Below are positions 41,816-50,372 of a DNA stretch of 64,000 nt, piece by piece. The stretch's first letter is position 1. Every line of letters starts with the position of its first letter. The DNA lies in assembly GCF_004745865.1 (NCBI RefSeq), contig NZ_SRKZ01000001.1:372001-436000 (forward strand). Reading direction: 5' to 3'. A model generated the notes under the pieces. That model did no database searches and was not told the origin of the DNA. It was given only the letters and a program-made list of their open reading frames with translations. The stretch comes from Hymenobacter wooponensis (GTDB lineage: Bacteria; Bacteroidota; Bacteroidia; Cytophagales; Hymenobacteraceae). A program made the translations under genes and the position numbers.

Positions 41816-43354
41816 CTACGGATTCTCCGGCAGCAGCGTGGCGTCTTCGAAGTTGCCGAGGATAGGCTTGGTGCCTTCTGTTACGGCTTCCACTAGCAAC
41901 GCACCGCCCACGAAAGCACCTTTCCAGGACTCGCCTAGGCCACCAAACACTTCTTCCCGGTCGCCGCGGGAGCGCAGCTTGTTGAGGCCTACTTTGAAGG
42001 CACGCACTTCCTTGGCCGTGCGGGCGGCCCATTTCTGGTCATCAGAAGCTACTGCTGCTACTAGGGCACCGTTGGAGATGTTCATCTCCCCTACCAGTTC
42101 CTCCACTCGGTCAACGAGCACGATGGAGTCGATGGGGCCGAAAGGCTCTTTGAAGTACAGCTCGCTCTGGCGGGGCAGGTTTACCAGGGCACGGGGGGCG
42201 CGGTAGGCACTCATGTCCTGGCCGGGCAAGAACAGGCTCTCGTCCAGCTTGCCCTCGAAAATGGGCGTGGCACCGGTTTTCAGCGCGTTGTCGTAGAGGC
42301 GGTCCAGGTCCTCGGCTTGGTTCTTATTGATAACGGGACCAAAGGCCAGGTCGGGCAGCTTATCATCGGCATTATCGACAAGCGTGGGGTTGCCCACTTT
42401 CAGGCCTTTGATGGTGTTCCAGTAGGTTTCTACAAACTGCGGGAACAGGCGGCGCTCCACGACAAAGCGCACGTAGGCGGTGCAGCGCTGCTTGCCGTAG
42501 TCGTAGCCTTTCTTGAGTTGCTCGGCGAGGCCGTCCCAGTCGGAGTAGTTCCAGATGCCGTAGGTGTTCACGCCTTCCATTTCCAGCATGTAGCGCTTGT
42601 GCTCCTGGCTCAGAGCGTCGGCAATGTTGCGGCCGTTGTAGCGCCCGCCCACAAACGAAAGGCAGTCGACGGCTTCATGCTTCACCAGCACGTCGCTGAG
42701 CTCTCCGCCCGAGCCACTGACCAGAGTCACGGGCAGACCGCAGCGGCGGGCAATGGCGAAGGCCAGGCTCAGGGAAATGAAGCCTCCATCGGTAGGCGTT
42801 TTGGCGATAACCGAGTTGCCGGCCAGCGCCTGCACCAGCACGGCGTGCAGCAGCACCGACATGGGGTAGTTCCAGGAGGCAATGTTGCTCACCAGGCCCA
42901 GGGGCTTGCGCGAGTCCAGCATGCCTTCAATGTTGTCCATGTACCACTGCACGCCATCAATGGCGCGGTCGATGTCGGTGAAACCCAACTTGTAGGTCTT
43001 GCCAATTTCCCAGATCAGCAGCTTACCAATCAGGTCTACCTGGTCGCGGAGTTGGTTGAGGCAGTCCTGCACGCGGCGCTTGCGCTCATCGAGGTCGGTA
43101 GCAGCCCAGGCAGCGGCTTCCTGCTTGGCTGAAAGTACGGCGCGCAGAGCGGTAGCATGATCGAGCATGGGCAGGGAGCCAAGCTCCGAGCCATCAACGG
43201 GGGAGGTAAATTGCCGAGGCTTGCCGGGCTCCTGCCAGCGCCCCTCGAGCAGATTCAGAAACTGCCCATCAGCAGTAAACACTTCCGGGGTAACGGACTT
43301 CATCTGGTTCAGCAACCCGCCGAACTCTACTTGGGGCGATATGATCTTTGGCAT
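41816..43354 (-). CDS. NAD(P)-dependent aldehyde dehydrogenase
   Basis: A 512-residue ALDH-superfamily protein. Motifs: the Rossmann segment PLGLVSNIASWNYPMSVLLHA, IAKTPTDGGFISLSLA, LEMEGVNTYG (the general-base Glu), YGKQRCTAYVRFVV (the nucleophilic Cys) and FKEPFGPIDSIVLV (ExFGP). The usual Gly-Gln-x-Cys is changed to Lys-Gln-Arg-Cys, and FTGS is SFVGGRYNG, so it is a divergent clade. The substrate is unclear. It lies 92 bases downstream of fbp on the same strand, so it could oxidise a carbonyl by-product of the neighbouring central metabolism, but no direct evidence exists. The terminator at 41759 ends it. Confidence 0.88.
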   Translation of the reverse strand: MPKIISPQVEFGGLLNQMKSVTPEVFTADGQFLNLLEGRWQEPGKPRQFTSPVDGSELGSLPMLDHATALRAVLSAKQEAAAWAATDLDERKRRVQDCLNQLRDQVDLIGKLLIWEIGKTYKLGFTDIDRAIDGVQWYMDNIEGMLDSRKPLGLVSNIASWNYPMSVLLHAVLVQALAGNSVIAKTPTDGGFISLSLAFAIARRCGLPVTLVSGSGGELSDVLVKHEAVDCLSFVGGRYNGRNIADALSQEHKRYMLEMEGVNTYGIWNYSDWDGLAEQLKKGYDYGKQRCTAYVRFVVERRLFPQFVETYWNTIKGLKVGNPTLVDNADDKLPDLAFGPVINKNQAEDLDRLYDNALKTGATPIFEGKLDESLFLPGQDMSAYRAPRALVNLPRQSELYFKEPFGPIDSIVLVDRVEELVGEMNISNGALVAAVASDDQKWAARTAKEVRAFKVGLNKLRSRGDREEVFGGLGESWKGAFVGGALLVEAVTEGTKPILGNFEDATLLPENP

Positions 43355-43446
43355 GACGAGGAGAGGAGCAGCCGCGAAAGAGCTGATTGGTTTAGCGTGC
43401 TCCCTAAAGCAGATTAGAAAGGATTTGTTTGCGAAACAGGACTGGC

Positions 43447-44499
43447 CTAGCGCGTGGCGCTACTTTCCGGAACTTCGAGTTCTGGGGCAGCTTGCGCTTT
43501 ATCGGCGCAGGCTAACAACCTGTTAACCAGCTCCGGCGAGCCAATATACAAGGGAGCGCGCTGATGATATTCAATTGGCACTATATCCAGTATTTTTTCT
43601 TGGCCGGCCATGGCCTCACCCCCGGCTTGCTCAATTAAGAAAGCCAGTGGATAGCCCTCATACAGCAGCCGGAGCTTGCCGTTTGGCGTTTTACGCGTGG
43701 GCGGATACAAGTAGATGCCCCCCGTAAACAGATTGCGGTGATAGTCGGCCACCAGCGAACCTACGTAGCGCCCGCTCATAGTTTGCTCCTTACACTGCAT
43801 CAGGAAGTCGCGCACGTACTGGGGGTAATCGAACCAGTAGCCCTCGTTGCAGGAAAACACGTTACCCGTAGCCGGAATAGTAATGCTAGGGTGCGAGAGG
43901 AAGAATTCACCCAAGGAGTTTTCGTAGGTGAAGCCTACTACGCCGTGCCCGGTAGTGTACACAAGCATGGTGCTGGAACCGTACAAAATGTAGCCCGCCG
44001 CCACCTGCTGGCGGCCGCCCTGCAGAAAGTCTTCGCGGGTGGCCTCCTGCCCTACCGGCGTTACGCGGCGGTAGATGCTGAAGATGGTCCCGATGCTGAT
44101 GTTTACGTCGATGTTAGAGGAGCCATCCAGGGGGTCGATAGCCACCACATACTTGCCCTGGCAGTTACCGGTGTGGATCATGTCGTCCTCTTCCTCCGAC
44201 AGCACCGCGCAGGCTTCACCGCCATTGGTAAGGGCCCGAATGAAGCGGATATTGGCTTCAACATCGAGCTTCTGTTGGGTTTCGCCCTGCACGTTCTGCT
44301 GGCCCATGGCCCCGATAATGCTGGTCAGGCCCGCCCGGTTTACTTCCCGGTTTACAATTTTGCCAGCCAGCGCAATGTCGCGTAGCAGCTGCGAGAGCTC
44401 CCCCGTAGCATAAGCAAACTCGGCCTGATTGCGCATGATGTAGCGCTCCAGCGTAGTGCCAACGGGTTGGGCCAACGCATTCTCGCGGTTGATACTCAT
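43447..44499 (-). CDS. fbp: Class I fructose-1,6-bisphosphatase
   Basis: Removes the 1-phosphate from fructose-1,6-bisphosphate in gluconeogenesis. The 350-residue protein has the metal site DPLDGSSNIDVNISIGTIF, an upstream SEEEDD (Glu metal ligands), the SVGSLVADYHRNLFTGGIYLYPP-type substrate region and YEGYPLAFLIEQAGGEA. This is the FBPase class I layout, with the usual length. It lies beside the pectin degradation genes, so it may serve to make hexose from the glyceraldehyde-3-phosphate and pyruvate these produce. It is monocistronic or leads the ALDH gene. Confidence 0.95.
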   Translation of the reverse strand: MSINRENALAQPVGTTLERYIMRNQAEFAYATGELSQLLRDIALAGKIVNREVNRAGLTSIIGAMGQQNVQGETQQKLDVEANIRFIRALTNGGEACAVLSEEEDDMIHTGNCQGKYVVAIDPLDGSSNIDVNISIGTIFSIYRRVTPVGQEATREDFLQGGRQQVAAGYILYGSSTMLVYTTGHGVVGFTYENSLGEFFLSHPSITIPATGNVFSCNEGYWFDYPQYVRDFLMQCKEQTMSGRYVGSLVADYHRNLFTGGIYLYPPTRKTPNGKLRLLYEGYPLAFLIEQAGGEAMAGQEKILDIVPIEYHQRAPLYIGSPELVNRLLACADKAQAAPELEVPESSATR

Positions 44500-44841
44500 A
44501 ACTAATTGGAAGAAATGAAAGGAAATAGCCGAGGTGCGACGGCGTTCCGGATGATTGATGGCCCCTAACCTCCACGCACATCCGTTAGCCGCCGCATTTT
44601 TGCTCGGTCTTGAGTAACTATTACAGATTGGAGTGGCCTAGGCGCAATGTATCTGCTAAAGAACGCCTTGGCGATTTGACAACTGTCCTGCTCCGTCAGG
44701 TTTTCAGCCTTAGGACCTGAAGCAAGGCTGGCTTTTTACTTCATTAAAGGCACTATCAGTCCAGCCTCACTCTACCAAATGGCACAGGAGGTGTTGTATC
44801 GGCCTATTGCTATCGCTAGGCCACTAGTAGGTTACTGGAAA
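44500..44841. other. 342-base spacer between the pectin locus and fbp
   Basis: It contains two GGCCTAG motifs and a weak hairpin (TCAGCCTT with AAGGCTGG, about 44706-44736, followed by TTTTT) that could end the pectin operon or not. No gene is seen. Confidence 0.45.
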
Positions 44842-45321
44842 TTAGCTCTTGGCCTCGGGCTGTTTCTGCGACTGCCACAACACCACTTGCCAACCCTTCT
44901 TGGGGTCTTTCACCTGCACCACCACGTACTTAAGGTGAGCCAGATTAGCGGAGCCATCAGGCTTATTGGGCAGCGTAATGGTGATAGTGCCATTCACCAC
45001 GGCAGCTTTACCATCGTTGTAGGCGCGCACGTTCAGGGCTTCCACGTCAATCTTTTCGTACTGGCTTTTGCCGTCGCGGATTGATTGAATGTACTCCTGC
45101 TTGTTGTTCTGGTGGCCGTTGGAGTGGGTATACACCAGGTCATCGGCAAACACTTTCTCCAGGAAGGCATAATCCTTCTTCACCTGGGCCTCAAAGCGCT
45201 GACGCTCTAACGCTTCTACTTCACCTACGGCAATTACGTCTTTCTTCGTTTTGGTTTGGGCGAAGATATAGGCGGGCATGGCTAGCAGAGCCAGCAGCAA
45301 CAGCAGGGCTGATTTTTTCAT
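44842..45321 (-). CDS. Secreted NTF2-like (DUF4440/SnoaL-type) protein
   Basis: 159 residues, starting at ATG 45321 with a signal peptide (MKKSALLLLLALLAMPAYIF, cut near FAQ). The mature domain has the cone-shaped NTF2 fold pattern: an N-terminal helix (VEALERQRFEAQVKKDYAFL), the FADDLVYTHSNGH segment typical of DUF4440 proteins, then four strands including VNGTITITLPN, LKYVVVQVKD and GWQVVLWQSQ. The family binds small molecules or has unknown activity. It follows the ExuT-like gene by 20 bases and is the last gene of the uronate operon, so it may act on a uronate or its products outside the cytoplasm. A longer upstream frame is a shadow of exuT. Confidence 0.85.
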   Translation of the reverse strand: MKKSALLLLLALLAMPAYIFAQTKTKKDVIAVGEVEALERQRFEAQVKKDYAFLEKVFADDLVYTHSNGHQNNKQEYIQSIRDGKSQYEKIDVEALNVRAYNDGKAAVVNGTITITLPNKPDGSANLAHLKYVVVQVKDPKKGWQVVLWQSQKQPEAKS

Positions 45322-45341
45322 AACAGGAAGAGGGAAAGGAG

Positions 45342-46700
45342 TTAGCGCGTAGGAGCTGCCGAGGGTTCGTCGAGGTTGATTTGCTTCATGGTGGGCGCTA
45401 GGAAGTGTATGAGCACCCAGGCCAACAGGTAAGCCCCGCCGCAAATCCAGAACATGATGAAGTACGCCTTGTCGAGCTGACCGATGCTCTCGTAGTACAC
45501 AAACATGCGCTTCTGCACCAGGGCCGAGAGCAGAATACCGCCCATGCCGCCCGCCATACCGCCAATGCCAGTTACGGAGGCCACGGCCCGCTTCGGGAAC
45601 ATGTCGGAAACCGTAGTGAAGATGTTGGCGCTCCAGGCCTGGTGAGCAGCGGCGGCAATACCAATTACCAGTACCGCCAGCCACATATTTATCTGGCCTA
45701 GCTGCTGGGCAAACACAATCGGGAACACGCACAAAGCAATCAGCAGCATGGAGGTTTTGCGGGCTTTGAAGGCCGGCATGCCACGCTTGATGAAGTTCAG
45801 CGGAATCCAGCCGCCCCCAATGCTGCCCACGCTGGAAAGCATATACACCATGGCCACGGGCAGGGCAATATCGGTGCCTTTGAGACCGTACTGCTTGGTC
45901 AGGAAGTCGGGCAACCAGAATAGGTAGAACCACCACACCGGGTCGGTTAGGAACTTGCCTAGCACGAAGCCCCAGGTCTGGCGGAAAGTCAGAAGCTTAA
46001 ACCAGGAAACTTTGGGTTGGGTCTCAATAGAGGCCGCAGCCAGATCATCTACGTCGCTGTGGATGTACTCAAATTCGGCTTTGGTGAGCTTAGCGTGCCG
46101 GGCGGGCACCTCGTAGAGCATAAACCACAGCACCAGCCACACAAACCCCAGAGCTCCCGTGATAATGAAAGCCCATTTCCAGCCCCAGGTTTCGGCAATC
46201 CACGGCACAGTAAGTGGGGCAATGATAGCACCCACGTTGGAGCCCGAGTTGAAGATACCTGTAGCCAGCGCCCGCTCTTTCTGCGGAAACCACTCGGCGG
46301 TGGTTTTGATGGCCGCCGGGAAGTTGCCGGCTTCCGTCACGCCCAAAAATCCCCGCGCAATGCTGAAGCCCAATGTGCTGCTCACCAGAGCGTGCCCAAT
46401 GGCAGCCAGGCTCCACAGGAACGTGGACAGGGCATAGCCCATTTTGGTGCCCAGCTTGTCGATGATGCGTCCCACACCCAGCATACCCAGCGAGTAGGCC
46501 AGTTTAAACGCAATTTCAATGTTGGCGTAGTCGCCGGCGTTCCAGTGAAACTCGGTTTCCAGGTACGGCTTCAGCAGGGAGATAACCGCCCGGTCGAGGT
46601 AGTTAACGGTGGTGGCGAAGAATACCAGGGAACAGATCGTCCAGCGGTATTTACCGATGGAGGTGGAAGTCGCCGTCGCAGCGGGTGGGGTTTGTATCAT
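45342..46700 (-). CDS. exuT: Hexuronate transporter, MFS (ExuT-like)
   Basis: A 452-residue major facilitator protein with 12 predicted helices. The first helix WTICSLVFFATTVNYLDRAV, the loop DKLGTKMGYA and the segment GFLGVTEAGNFPAAIKTTAEWFPQKERALATGIFNSGSNVGAI are typical of the anion:cation symporter family that includes ExuT (galacturonate/glucuronate) and GudP. Pairs of conserved charged residues in helix 4-5 are present. Its position between eda and a secreted NTF2-like protein, behind the uronate enzymes, argues for uptake of galacturonate or short unsaturated uronides into the cytoplasm. Confidence 0.88.
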   Translation of the reverse strand: MIQTPPAATATSTSIGKYRWTICSLVFFATTVNYLDRAVISLLKPYLETEFHWNAGDYANIEIAFKLAYSLGMLGVGRIIDKLGTKMGYALSTFLWSLAAIGHALVSSTLGFSIARGFLGVTEAGNFPAAIKTTAEWFPQKERALATGIFNSGSNVGAIIAPLTVPWIAETWGWKWAFIITGALGFVWLVLWFMLYEVPARHAKLTKAEFEYIHSDVDDLAAASIETQPKVSWFKLLTFRQTWGFVLGKFLTDPVWWFYLFWLPDFLTKQYGLKGTDIALPVAMVYMLSSVGSIGGGWIPLNFIKRGMPAFKARKTSMLLIALCVFPIVFAQQLGQINMWLAVLVIGIAAAAHQAWSANIFTTVSDMFPKRAVASVTGIGGMAGGMGGILLSALVQKRMFVYYESIGQLDKAYFIMFWICGGAYLLAWVLIHFLAPTMKQINLDEPSAAPTR

Positions 46701-46785
46701 AGAGGTCGGGCTGAAATCGGTGGGAGATACGCTAGGTGCGGAAGGACTGGCCTAGGAAGCCAAGGCACCAACCCAAATCGTGAGG

Positions 46786-47442
46786 CTATTTCTTTAAGGT
46801 ACCAACAAACTCCAGCAGATGCGAAATCTGTTGGCTGAAGGCCTGGGTATCATCGACGTTTTTGAAAAGTTGGGAGCCCATACCTACCACATTCACGCCC
46901 GCCGCGAACCACTCGCGCAAGCTGTCTTCGGTAGGCTCCACGCCGCCCGTCACCATCAGCGGTACCGTGGGCATGGGGCCGCGCAGGCTCTTGATGAAAC
47001 CAGGGCCTACCACGTTGCCGGGGAAAATCTTGACGATGGCGGCGCCTAGCTTGGTGGCTTGATACACCTCCCCCACCGTCATGGTGCCGGGCAGCCAGGG
47101 CGTGCCGTGGGTCCGGCACACCTCGGCCACTTCAGCAGTCAGGCAGGGCTGCACTACAAAGTCGGCACCGGCCTGAATAAAGCGCTCCGCATCCTCGGCA
47201 GTGTAAATGGTACCGATACCCAGCAGCATCCCGGGGCAATTTTCCTGCACGAAGGGCATCAGAGCCGAGAATACCTCAAACGCATTGGCACCGCGGTTCG
47301 TGAATTCAAATACGCGTAGGCCACCCTCGTAGCACGCCTGCAGAATGCGCTGGGCGTAGGCCACATCGGCGTGAAAAAACACCGGTACGATGGGCGTATC
47401 CAGTACGATCTGTTGAATATCAGCGGCGGAGTAACGAGGCAT
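46786..47442 (-). CDS. eda: KDPG aldolase
   Basis: Splits 2-keto-3-deoxy-6-phosphogluconate into pyruvate and glyceraldehyde-3-phosphate. The 218-residue class I aldolase has the Glu46 general base (VFEFTNRGANAF), GIGTIYTAEDAERFIQAGADFVVQP, and the Schiff-base Lys138 in IVKIFPGNVVGPGFIK, followed by VTGGVEP...WFAAGVNVVGMGSQL, all hallmarks of Eda. It may also cleave 4-hydroxy-2-oxoglutarate. It follows kdgK (61-base gap) and precedes exuT (85 bases), so it finishes the galacturonate pathway. Confidence 0.95.
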   Translation of the reverse strand: MPRYSAADIQQIVLDTPIVPVFFHADVAYAQRILQACYEGGLRVFEFTNRGANAFEVFSALMPFVQENCPGMLLGIGTIYTAEDAERFIQAGADFVVQPCLTAEVAEVCRTHGTPWLPGTMTVGEVYQATKLGAAIVKIFPGNVVGPGFIKSLRGPMPTVPLMVTGGVEPTEDSLREWFAAGVNVVGMGSQLFKNVDDTQAFSQQISHLLEFVGTLKK

Positions 47443-47503
47443 GAGTCAGGATTATCGGTTGCTAGGCCAGTAGAGAGTGGCCTAGGACGAAGTTCAAATT
47501 GAG

Positions 47504-48514
47504 TTACCGCAATAGGCGGCCTGAAGTATTGCCGGCCATAATGTGCTCCACCTCGGCGGCTGTCACTAGGTTGATGTCGCCGTGAATGGTGTGTTTCAGA
47601 GCCGAAGCGGCGGTGGCAAACGTCAGCGCCTCGGCTACGGTGGCGTACTTTTGGCTGCCGTAGATGAAGCCGGAAATAAAGGAGTCGCCGCCGCCGATGC
47701 GGTCCACTACGGGGTTGATGTCGAAGTCTTCCGTCTCGTGGAAGGTACCATCGATGTAGGCAATACCGCGAATACGCTCGTGGGAAGCACTCTGGGTGTT
47801 GCGGCGTGTAGCAATAATGCGCTTGATCTGGGGGAAACGCTGAATCAGCTGCTCGCTCATGGAAACGAAGCTGTTCTCGGCACCGGCCTCAGCCTTAATG
47901 CCAAACAAGTCTTCGGCGTCACCTTCGGTGCACACAACCATGTCGCAGCCTGCCACTAGCGGAGGCATCACGTCCTGGGCGCGCTGCCCATACTGCCACA
48001 AATTGCGGCGGTAGTTTACGTCGGCCGAAACCGTGATGCCTAGGCGGCGGGCCGCTTGAATGGCATCGGCGGTAGCTTGGGCAGCCGTGGCGGAAATGGC
48101 TGGCGTGATACCGGTCCAGTGCAGGCAGCTGGCGTCTTTCAGGATTTCATCCCAGTTAAACCATTCTGGCTGCAGGTTGGCGAAGGCCGAGTTGTAACGA
48201 TCATACACAATGCGGCTGGCCCGCAACGAGGCCCCTACTTCCAGGAAATACAGGCCTAGCCGCTCACCTTTGAATACGCAGTGGCTCATATCCACTCCCA
48301 ACCGCTGGAACGATTGGGCGGCGGCCTGACCTAGCTCGTTGTCGGGGAAGCAGCCGGCGTGTGCGGCCGGCATTCCCAAACGCACCAGCGAAGCCGCCAC
48401 GTTAGCATCACCGCCGCCGTAGGTTATTTCCAGCGAGCTGGCCTGCGTGAGGCGGTAATTCAACGGCGGCGAGAGCCGCATCATAATCTCACCAAAGGTG
48501 ACAACTTTCTTCAT
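47504..48514 (-). CDS. kdgK: 2-keto-3-deoxygluconate kinase (PfkB family)
   Basis: Phosphorylates KDG to KDPG. The 336-residue carbohydrate kinase has the family start VVTFGEIMMRLSPP, GGGDANVAASLVRLGMPAA and the second signature DRIGGGDSFISGFIYG with the catalytic Asp. It includes CHWTGITPAISATAA and the ATP-binding RNTQSASHERIRG. The PfkB family includes many sugar kinases; KDG kinase is chosen because it sits between uxaC and eda. A 29-base inverted repeat (48555-48648) lies in the 147-base gap behind uxaC. Confidence 0.9.
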   Translation of the reverse strand: MKKVVTFGEIMMRLSPPLNYRLTQASSLEITYGGGDANVAASLVRLGMPAAHAGCFPDNELGQAAAQSFQRLGVDMSHCVFKGERLGLYFLEVGASLRASRIVYDRYNSAFANLQPEWFNWDEILKDASCLHWTGITPAISATAAQATADAIQAARRLGITVSADVNYRRNLWQYGQRAQDVMPPLVAGCDMVVCTEGDAEDLFGIKAEAGAENSFVSMSEQLIQRFPQIKRIIATRRNTQSASHERIRGIAYIDGTFHETEDFDINPVVDRIGGGDSFISGFIYGSQKYATVAEALTFATAASALKHTIHGDINLVTAAEVEHIMAGNTSGRLLR

Positions 48515-48554
48515 CTTAGGGGCTTGAAGACGCTATTAAAGCTCAATAAGGAAC

Positions 48555-48648
48555 GTCATGTCGAGCTTGTCGAGACATCTCGCTCGTTACTAATCAGTTT
48601 ACTCTGACAAAGTCAGCATGCGAGATGTCTCAACAAGCTCGACATGAC
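48555..48648. repeat. 29-base inverted repeat between uxaC and kdgK
   Basis: The arms 48555-48583 and 48620-48648 are complementary at 28 of 29 positions. They carry GTCATGTCGAGCTTGT and GAGACATCTCGC. The loop is 36 bases. The 'gtcgagcttgtcgagacatctcg' element is a repeat that occurs widely in many bacterial genomes including Bacteroidota. Here it could stabilise the 3' end of the uxaC message or attenuate read-through into kdgK. Confidence 0.8.
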
Positions 48649-48661
48649 GGACTTGGTAATG

Positions 48662-50098
48662 CTAGGCCACTTCTGCGGTTTCCGACACGCCGGCTTTCAC
48701 GAAGCCGAAGTATTCCTTGGCATTGCCGTAGCAGATGTTCTGGATGATCTGGCCCAGGCCTTCGATGTCTTCGGGCAGCTCGCCGTTTTCCACATCGTTG
48801 CCGAACAGGTTGCAGAGCACGCGGCGGAAGTACTCGTGGCGTGGGTACGAGAGGAAGCTACGCGAGTCGGTGAGCATGCCCACGAAACGGCTCAGCAGGC
48901 CCATGTTGGAAAGGGCGTTGATTTGCTTCTCCATGCCGTCCTTCTGATCGAGGAACCACCAGCCGGAACCAAACTGCACCTTACCGGCCACTGAGCCGTC
49001 GTTGAAGTTGCCAATCATGGTGGCAATCAGCTCGTTGTCGGCGGGGTTCAGGTTGTAGATGATAGTCTTGGCAAGCTTATCCTGACCATCGAGGCGGTCC
49101 ATGAACTTCGAGAGGGCGCGGCCCTGGGGGAAGTCACCAATGGAATCCCAGCCGGTATCGGGGCCCAGCTCGCGCAGCATGCGGGAGTTGTTGTTGCGCA
49201 GAGCGCCTAGGTGGAACTGCTGAGTCCAGCCTTTCTCCCAGTCCATCTCGGCCAGCAGTACCAGCATGGCCGACTTAAACTTCAGCACTTCTTCCTGGCT
49301 CAGATCCTCCCCGCCCCTGATTTTGGTGAAGATATCCTGCACCTCAGAGGCCGTATAATCGGCAGCGTAGATCTGCTCCAGACCGTGGTCAGAGAGGCGG
49401 CAGCCCAGAGCCGCGAAGTAGTCGTGGCGCAGGCGCAAGGCGGTTTCCAGGTCGCGGAAGGTGTTGATTTCCACGGCTGCCGACTGGCCTAGCTTATCGA
49501 GGTACTCGTTGTAAGCCACGGCGCTGTCAACGGCCATGGCTTTATCGGGCCGGAAGGTGGGCAGCACCTGCACCTCAAAGCCGCTGGCGGCCAAGGCGCG
49601 GTGGTGCTCCAGCGAGTCGGCGGGGTCGTCGGTGGTGCAGAGCGTTTCCACGTTCATCATGCGCAGCAGGTTGCGCACCGAGTACTCGGCGGTACGCAGC
49701 TTCTCGTTGCACTGGTCGTAGATGCGGCGGGCGCTATCTTTGTTCAGCAGCTCCGTGATGCCGAAGTAGCGCTTCAGCTCCAGGTGCGTCCAGTGGTACA
49801 GGGGGTTGCGCACCGTTTGGGGCACGGTTTCGGCCCATTTCTCAAACTTCTCCCAGTCAGACGCATCACCCGTAATGTAGCGCTCGGGCACACCGTTGGC
49901 TCGCATGGCGCGCCACTTGTAATGGTCACCGTAGAGCCAGATTTGGGTGATATTATCGAACTGCTTGTCCTCCGCAATTTGGTCGGGCAGCAGGTGGTTG
50001 TGGTAGTCGATGATGGGCATCTGCTTGGCATACTCGTGGTAAAGCGTGCTGGCCGTGGCCGTTTGCAGCAGAAAGTCGTCGTTGAGAAATGGCTTCAT
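48662..50098 (-). CDS. uxaC: Glucuronate/galacturonate isomerase
   Basis: Isomerises D-galacturonate to D-tagaturonate (and D-glucuronate to D-fructuronate). The 478-residue protein starts MKPFLNDDFLLQTATASTLY and shows the metal-binding DYHNHLLPDQIA, GDHYKWRAMRANGV, TTDDPADSLEHHRAL and FRDLETALRLRHDYFAALG, LTDSRSFLSYPRHEYFRR near the C-terminus. The amidohydrolase-like barrel and length match UxaC. The start is the ATG at 50098, since a TTG at 50107 only adds three residues. It precedes kdgK and follows uxaA on the strand, with a 274-base spacer that may hold its own promoter. Confidence 0.96.
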   Translation of the reverse strand: MKPFLNDDFLLQTATASTLYHEYAKQMPIIDYHNHLLPDQIAEDKQFDNITQIWLYGDHYKWRAMRANGVPERYITGDASDWEKFEKWAETVPQTVRNPLYHWTHLELKRYFGITELLNKDSARRIYDQCNEKLRTAEYSVRNLLRMMNVETLCTTDDPADSLEHHRALAASGFEVQVLPTFRPDKAMAVDSAVAYNEYLDKLGQSAAVEINTFRDLETALRLRHDYFAALGCRLSDHGLEQIYAADYTASEVQDIFTKIRGGEDLSQEEVLKFKSAMLVLLAEMDWEKGWTQQFHLGALRNNNSRMLRELGPDTGWDSIGDFPQGRALSKFMDRLDGQDKLAKTIIYNLNPADNELIATMIGNFNDGSVAGKVQFGSGWWFLDQKDGMEKQINALSNMGLLSRFVGMLTDSRSFLSYPRHEYFRRVLCNLFGNDVENGELPEDIEGLGQIIQNICYGNAKEYFGFVKAGVSETAEVA

Positions 50099-50203
50099 AA
50101 CCAACAAAAATTAGGGGCGGAACCCGCCAGATTCGCGGGTGGGTAGAGGGTAAAGGTATCAGCTTCCAACTGGCCTAGGGTGGGTTTAGGCGGCTTTTTT
50201 AAC

Positions 50204-50215
50204 GGAAACGATTAC
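50204..50215. promoter_or_regulatory. Possible LacI-type operator upstream of uxaC
   Basis: GGAAACGATTAC centred on CG fits the general LacI-family pattern (NNAAACG.TTNN), but it is only partly palindromic. It lies about 106 bases upstream of the uxaC ATG (50098). It is suggested because uronate genes are often controlled by LacI- or GntR-type regulators. Low confidence. Confidence 0.25.
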
Positions 50216-50260
50216 GGTAGGTGGGTACTTACTGGCCTAGCGATGGTAGTGTGCCGAACG

Positions 50261-50292
50261 GGTGTAGAGACGCGTATTCGCGTCTCTACACC
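50261..50292. repeat. GTAGAGACGCG hairpin, copy 1
   Basis: GGTGTAGAGACGCG (50261-50274) and its perfect complement CGCGTCTCTACACC (50279-50292) with a 4-base loop TATT. A second, shorter copy (about 50341-50364, GAGACGCAAATACGCGTCTCTAC in shortened halves) lies 50 bases away. Both sit in the spacer between uxaA and uxaC. The element is a repeat known from many genomes; function unknown. Confidence 0.75.
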
Positions 50293-50340
50293 AGAACAAC
50301 TGGCCTAGGATGTCTCTCAGTAAACAACTTCAGCAACGGG

Positions 50341-50364
50341 GAGACGCAAATACGCGTCTCTACA
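50341..50364. repeat. GTAGAGACGCG hairpin, copy 2
   Basis: GAGACGC and GCGTCTC pair, and the right side continues into TACAC as in copy 1. It ends about 9 bases from the uxaA stop at 50373, so a transcript ending here would carry it as the uxaA 3' stem. Confidence 0.6.
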
Positions 50365-50372
50365 CAGTTCAT

